From: Methylobacterium marchantiae
GTDB lineage: Bacteria > Pseudomonadota > Alphaproteobacteria > Rhizobiales > Beijerinckiaceae
Length of the DNA: 64,000 bases
Assembly (NCBI RefSeq): GCF_022179405.1
Contig: NZ_BPQT01000002.1
Location: forward strand, 1-64,000
Direction of reading: 5' to 3'
Below, piece after piece: positions 60,783 through 64,000 of this stretch. Under the pieces are notes generated by a model. That model was given only the letters and a program-made list of their open reading frames with translations. It had not been told where the DNA came from and did not search any database. The position numbers and the translations under genes are program-made. Each line of letters begins with the position of its first letter. Position 1 is the first letter of the stretch.

Positions 60783-61706
60783 TCACGGGATTCGCATATC
60801 CCTGAGGACACGGTCGTGAAAGCCCTTCACCGGGCCGGCATGGACCAGTTCCATCTCGTCGAGCACGGTTCCCATGGTCAGGGAGGCGGCGCGCAGATGC
60901 TGGGCGATCTGCAGGACGCGGTCGATGCAATCGGCGGCGTGAAAAGCTCGGCCCTCCGCGGTGGCATCGTCGGGAAGGACCGCGCGGGCGCGTTCCACAA
61001 TCTCGCGCAGGGGTAGATCGAGATCGTCGAGGGCCCATTGCGTGGTGCGCGCCATGATCGGCGCGAGATGGTCGCCGAGGAGCATCTCGCCGGTGAAGCC
61101 GGCATCCGGCATCGCCGCATTGTGAAAATGGTGGCTCATGGCCGCAAGGAAGACCACGGCCGGATCGGCCCGGTAGAATGGGCTGAGCACGACGCCGTAG
61201 ACCGCCACCATCAGGCAATGCTCGGAATGGTTCTCGGGTGGCTCCAGCAGGATGCGCGCCCTGCCGGGGCAGGTGACGCCGGCCCTCGGCTGATGGTTCA
61301 GGGCCGCGACGAAGGCCGGGAGATGGCCGGGCTGCAACGCCTCGCCACGCTGAAGGACATCGGCGAGACGAGCTTTCAGTTCCGGATCGACCGCGCCGCC
61401 GACGGCATCGAGACCGGAGACGAGAATGTCGCCGATCTGCACTTGATCGAGGCCGGTGGAGGCCAGGAACGCGGCATCGAGATCGCAGAGGCGGGAGGCC
61501 GCCAGGGCCTTGGCCGTGATGTCGAGGGCCACCGTCTCGAGATCGGCGCCCCCGGTCAGAGCCGACCAGCCCTGCGCGAACAGCCGCTCGGCGATGGAGC
61601 CGATGCGGCCAGCCGAATGCACGCGCTTCAGGTCGTTGAGTTCGACGAACAGATCGCGCAGCGCGAAGGGGGCAGCCATGCCGCCCCCCGTATCGGACGT
61701 GGTCAT
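60783..61706 (-). CDS. HD-like metal-dependent hydrolase
   Basis: A 307-residue helical protein. Possible metal ligands appear in HSEHCLMVAVYG, AAMSHHFHNAAMPDAG and LLGDHLAPIM, an arrangement like HD-domain phosphohydrolases, though the classical HD pair reads HH here. Its ATG overlaps the ino1 stop (61703-61706). Family assignment is tentative; a phosphatase acting on an inositol phosphate would fit the context. Confidence 0.6.
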   Translation of the reverse strand: MTTSDTGGGMAAPFALRDLFVELNDLKRVHSAGRIGSIAERLFAQGWSALTGGADLETVALDITAKALAASRLCDLDAAFLASTGLDQVQIGDILVSGLDAVGGAVDPELKARLADVLQRGEALQPGHLPAFVAALNHQPRAGVTCPGRARILLEPPENHSEHCLMVAVYGVVLSPFYRADPAVVFLAAMSHHFHNAAMPDAGFTGEMLLGDHLAPIMARTTQWALDDLDLPLREIVERARAVLPDDATAEGRAFHAADCIDRVLQIAQHLRAASLTMGTVLDEMELVHAGPVKGFHDRVLRDMRIP

Positions 61707-62896
61707 TGACGCACGCCGAGCCAGTCGAGGAGCATGTGCTGCTGCTTGCCGAAATCGTGCTCCGGCCCGTGGCCGTTGGCGACCATGGGCGCCTTGAAGA
61801 ACGAGGACAGCTGCTCCTGCGGACCGCTCTCGCCGCGCTTCTTGGCCAAGTCGAGGACGCGGGCGATCTCGATCACCAGGGGGGCGGCCAGGATGGAATC
61901 CTTGCAGAGGAAGTTGACCTTGATCTGCATGCGCTGGCCGAGGAAGCCGGTGACGTCGATGTTGTCCCAGGCTTCCTTGTCGTCGCCGCGGGGGCGATAA
62001 TAGTGGATGTGGACCAAATGGTCCTCGACCGGATAGCCGAGGATCGAATCCAGCACGGTGCCCTTGGTGTTGAGCTTCGACTGGAGCGAATCCTTGTCGT
62101 TGAGCGCGAGACCGTCGCGGTTGCCGAGGATGTTGGTGGAGAACCAGCCGTCGACGTGCAGGGCGCGGGCCTTCAGGGCGGGTGCCAGCACCGTCTTCAT
62201 CATGGTCTGGCCGGTCTTGCCGTCCTTGCCGGCCAGCGGCACGCCCATCTCGCGGGCGAGTTCCATCAGAGCCGGAACGTCGGCCGCCACGCTCGGGGTG
62301 AAGTTGGCGTAGGGCACGCCGCTCTGGATCGCCGCATAGGCGTAGAGCATCGCCGGGCTGATCGATTCATCGCTCGAATCGAGGCCCTTCTCGAAGGCCG
62401 CGCGCGAATTCAGGGCCGGAGCCTGGAGATCGGGCCAGCGCTCGGTGGAGGCGAGGTTGATGACGACCACCTCGTCGAGATTGCTCTCCAGACGGAAGCG
62501 ACGAAGGTCGTTGGCGATGACCGACACCGCCTCGCGGTGGTCGGCGGCGACGATGCGGTTCGCACCCTCGATGTTCTTGCAGAATTTGGCGCTGCCGACG
62601 GCCGGCCAGGGCTTGATGCCCTTGAGCACCTGGGCGCCGTTCTCGATATCCTGCTTGGTCAGCACGCCATGGCCGGTGGCGGCGGAGGCGAGATCGTCGT
62701 CGTTGAGGTCCCAGCCGCCGAAGACGAGGTCCTTGTAATCGGCCAATCCGGCGACCGAGAGCCCTGCGAGGGGCAAACCGTCGAGGCGGTTCGATCCGGA
62801 TTTGATCATCTCGATGCCGGCGATGGCGGTGGTGGCGACTGCGCCACCCATACCGACGAAGGCAACGCCGACACGGCGACCGGTCTGCATACTCAT
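61703..62896 (-). CDS. ino1: Inositol-3-phosphate synthase
   Basis: A 397-residue NAD-dependent enzyme that converts glucose 6-phosphate to 1D-myo-inositol 3-phosphate. Landmarks are the Rossmann loop AFVGMGGAVATTAIAGIEMI, the NLASTERWPDL region, the AGKDGKTGQTMMKTVLAPAL catalytic segment with its lysines, and WFSTNILGNRDGLALNDKDS. It is of the bacterial short form. It opens the minus-strand series leading to the YcaO, glycosyltransferase and deacetylase genes, and its stop overlaps the next gene. Confidence 0.95.
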   Translation of the reverse strand: MSMQTGRRVGVAFVGMGGAVATTAIAGIEMIKSGSNRLDGLPLAGLSVAGLADYKDLVFGGWDLNDDDLASAATGHGVLTKQDIENGAQVLKGIKPWPAVGSAKFCKNIEGANRIVAADHREAVSVIANDLRRFRLESNLDEVVVINLASTERWPDLQAPALNSRAAFEKGLDSSDESISPAMLYAYAAIQSGVPYANFTPSVAADVPALMELAREMGVPLAGKDGKTGQTMMKTVLAPALKARALHVDGWFSTNILGNRDGLALNDKDSLQSKLNTKGTVLDSILGYPVEDHLVHIHYYRPRGDDKEAWDNIDVTGFLGQRMQIKVNFLCKDSILAAPLVIEIARVLDLAKKRGESGPQEQLSSFFKAPMVANGHGPEHDFGKQQHMLLDWLGVRQ

Positions 62897-63215
62897 TGGA
62901 ATAAGGCTTCCTTTAGTGGGTCCGTCGAGGCGTTGTCTTCGGCCAGCGAGAGCCGACCCTTCAGGCCCATCCTAACTGGTCTCCGGATGATCCGTTCCAA
63001 CCCCGGCCAGGACGCCTTTTTGACGCGGCCGGCCTGAACCGCGCCCGAACGTTTCGTTAAAATATCGTTAAATCATAGCCTTAACCGTTCCTTAAGCGTG
63101 CCACGCTTGAATCACGGAGCTGTCCCAATGTGGTCACAGCTCCCGGCGAGATGTCCGCTCGCTGAACTGATCGAAGCCGCGGCCTAGAACGCCGTGGCAC
63201 GAACAAGGAACAATG
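62897..63215. other. Divergent intergenic region between ino1 and the transglycosylase gene
   Basis: About 320 bases that should hold the ino1-cluster promoter (leftward) and the transglycosylase promoter (rightward). Around 63052-63100 there is an AT-rich block with three TTAA repeats (CGTTAAAATATCGTTAAATC and CCTTAAGCG). No gene seen. Confidence 0.5.
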
Positions 63216-64000
63216 ATGGGGCTTTTCCCGGAGCCGGCGCTCTGCGCCGACGACGTGTGCCGTCTCGTGCCCAACGAGACCCTGGATCATGCAGACACGG
63301 TCGCCTGGCTGAAACCCGGCGCCATGCGCACCACCAAACGACCCGGCAACACGACATCGGCCAGGGCAATTTTCGCGAAGATCGCGATCGGCCTCCTGCT
63401 CGGGTCGGTACTGCCCCAGAGCGCCCTCGCGCCGGCGGCCACCGCCCATGACCGCATCGACGAGCGGGCCTTCGTCGCCAGTGATCTGAGCGCCGCGACG
63501 ATCGACAAACCCTCGGATTGGGATGGGGTTCCCCTCCTCGATCAGGAACCGGCCACGGCGAGCCTCATCGAGACCGATCTCGCCGCACTTCCGCAGACCC
63601 GCGAGAGCGCCGGCCGGGACGTCCTCCGTTTCGGTGACATGACGGTGCCGCGTGACATCGTCGAGACAATCCTGAAGGCGTCCACCGAGACGGGCGTCGA
63701 TCCGGTCTACATGATGGCGCTGGCCGACAAGGAATCGAGCTTCTCGACCACCGTGAAGGCGTCGACGTCGTCGGCGGAGGGCCTGTTCCAGTTCCTCTCC
63801 GCCACCTGGCTCGAACTGGTGCGGACCTACGGCGCCCGCTACGGCTATGAGGCCGAAGCCAACGCGATCACCGGCCGCGGCAGCGCCATCACGATCCAGG
63901 ACGAGACTACCCGCGTCCGTGTGCTGCGCCTGCGACAGGATCCCTATGTCGCCGCCCTCATGGCCGGCGAGCTGATCAAGCGCGACCGCGCGCGGATCGA
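63216..64000 (+). CDS. Lytic transglycosylase (SLT domain), truncated by the window end
   Basis: The open frame runs off the window. An SLT-type transglycosylase core begins near residue 141: the catalytic glutamate is E173 in LADKESSFSTTVKA, followed by EGLFQFLSATWLELVRTYG. These enzymes cleave peptidoglycan with 1,6-anhydro ring formation. The start at 63216 has AAGGAA five bases upstream; a start at 63324 would begin directly with a signal peptide (IFAKIAIGLLLGSVLPQSAL). Either way the protein is exported. The C-terminus is not in the window. Confidence 0.85.
   Translation, partial: MGLFPEPALCADDVCRLVPNETLDHADTVAWLKPGAMRTTKRPGNTTSARAIFAKIAIGLLLGSVLPQSALAPAATAHDRIDERAFVASDLSAATIDKPSDWDGVPLLDQEPATASLIETDLAALPQTRESAGRDVLRFGDMTVPRDIVETILKASTETGVDPVYMMALADKESSFSTTVKASTSSAEGLFQFLSATWLELVRTYGARYGYEAEANAITGRGSAITIQDETTRVRVLRLRQDPYVAALMAGELIKRDRARI

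Overview
The window is a GC-rich alphaproteobacterial chromosome segment, most likely Methylobacterium/Methylorubrum or a close Hyphomicrobiales relative. The reasons are an F1-only atpHAGDC operon, the rimP-nusA-ylxR/L7Ae-infB-rbfA-truB order, a K+-independent H+-pyrophosphatase, HWE-type histidine kinases, and large intergenic palindromes of the CTCATCCTGAGG type. No rRNA, tRNA, CRISPR array or intact insertion sequence was seen.

Layout. 0-12 kb: an old yellow enzyme, hppA, a DUF1285 / CoA-pyrophosphatase (frameshifted) / DUF6111 / CCA-adding enzyme operon, then the convergent F1 ATP synthase operon with a small membrane-protein gene inserted between atpD and atpC. 12-20 kb: a DsbA-like protein, a soluble twin-PAS chemotaxis receptor behind an AT-rich leader, a hydroxychromene-carboxylate isomerase-like protein, argG, a protein with internal duplication, mtgA with a 45-bp minisatellite at its start, and ispA. 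20-27.8 kb: a KaiC-like ATPase / HWE kinase / receiver operon, a SulP transporter, leuB and two exported proteins. 28.1-29.4 kb: a strikingly AT-rich two-gene island. 29.8-34.6 kb: asd, a probable polymorphic toxin with its putative immunity gene, and a GSCFA protein. 34.6-43 kb: the transcription/translation operon rimP-nusA-ylxR-infB-rbfA-truB, with a promoter and terminator-like leader. 43-50.6 kb: three Tad-pilus-type pseudopilin/VWA genes, an M20 amidohydrolase, and copA-cueR with a recognisable CueR operator. 50.6-62.9 kb: one long, tightly packed minus-strand gene series running from inositol-3-phosphate synthase through an HD-like protein, a methyltransferase, a Gfo/Idh oxidoreductase, a YcaO enzyme, a TIM-barrel isomerase, a GT4 glycosyltransferase, a PIG-L deacetylase, a UDG-family protein, a flippase-like membrane protein and a PhoR-like kinase. 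The window ends inside a lytic transglycosylase gene.

Three candidates for undescribed biology stand out. (1) The ino1/GT4/PIG-L/YcaO cluster has the enzyme logic of mycothiol or bacillithiol assembly (inositol phosphate + glycosyltransfer + N-deacetylation) but adds a YcaO amide-activating enzyme, suggesting a new inositol- or aminosugar-containing metabolite. (2) The AT-rich pair at 28.1-29.4 kb encodes two adjacent proteins that share a short GG-x(7-8)-VQG-xx-T-x-I motif, at the C-terminus of one and the N-terminus of the other; this is the arrangement expected of a paired-motif (amyloid-like) immune signalling system. (3) The 31.1-32.9 kb pair looks like a nuclease toxin with a translationally coupled immunity gene.

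Gene starts were moved inward from the longest open frame where motifs or ribosome-binding sites supported it. All functional calls come from reading motifs by eye; no database search was run.
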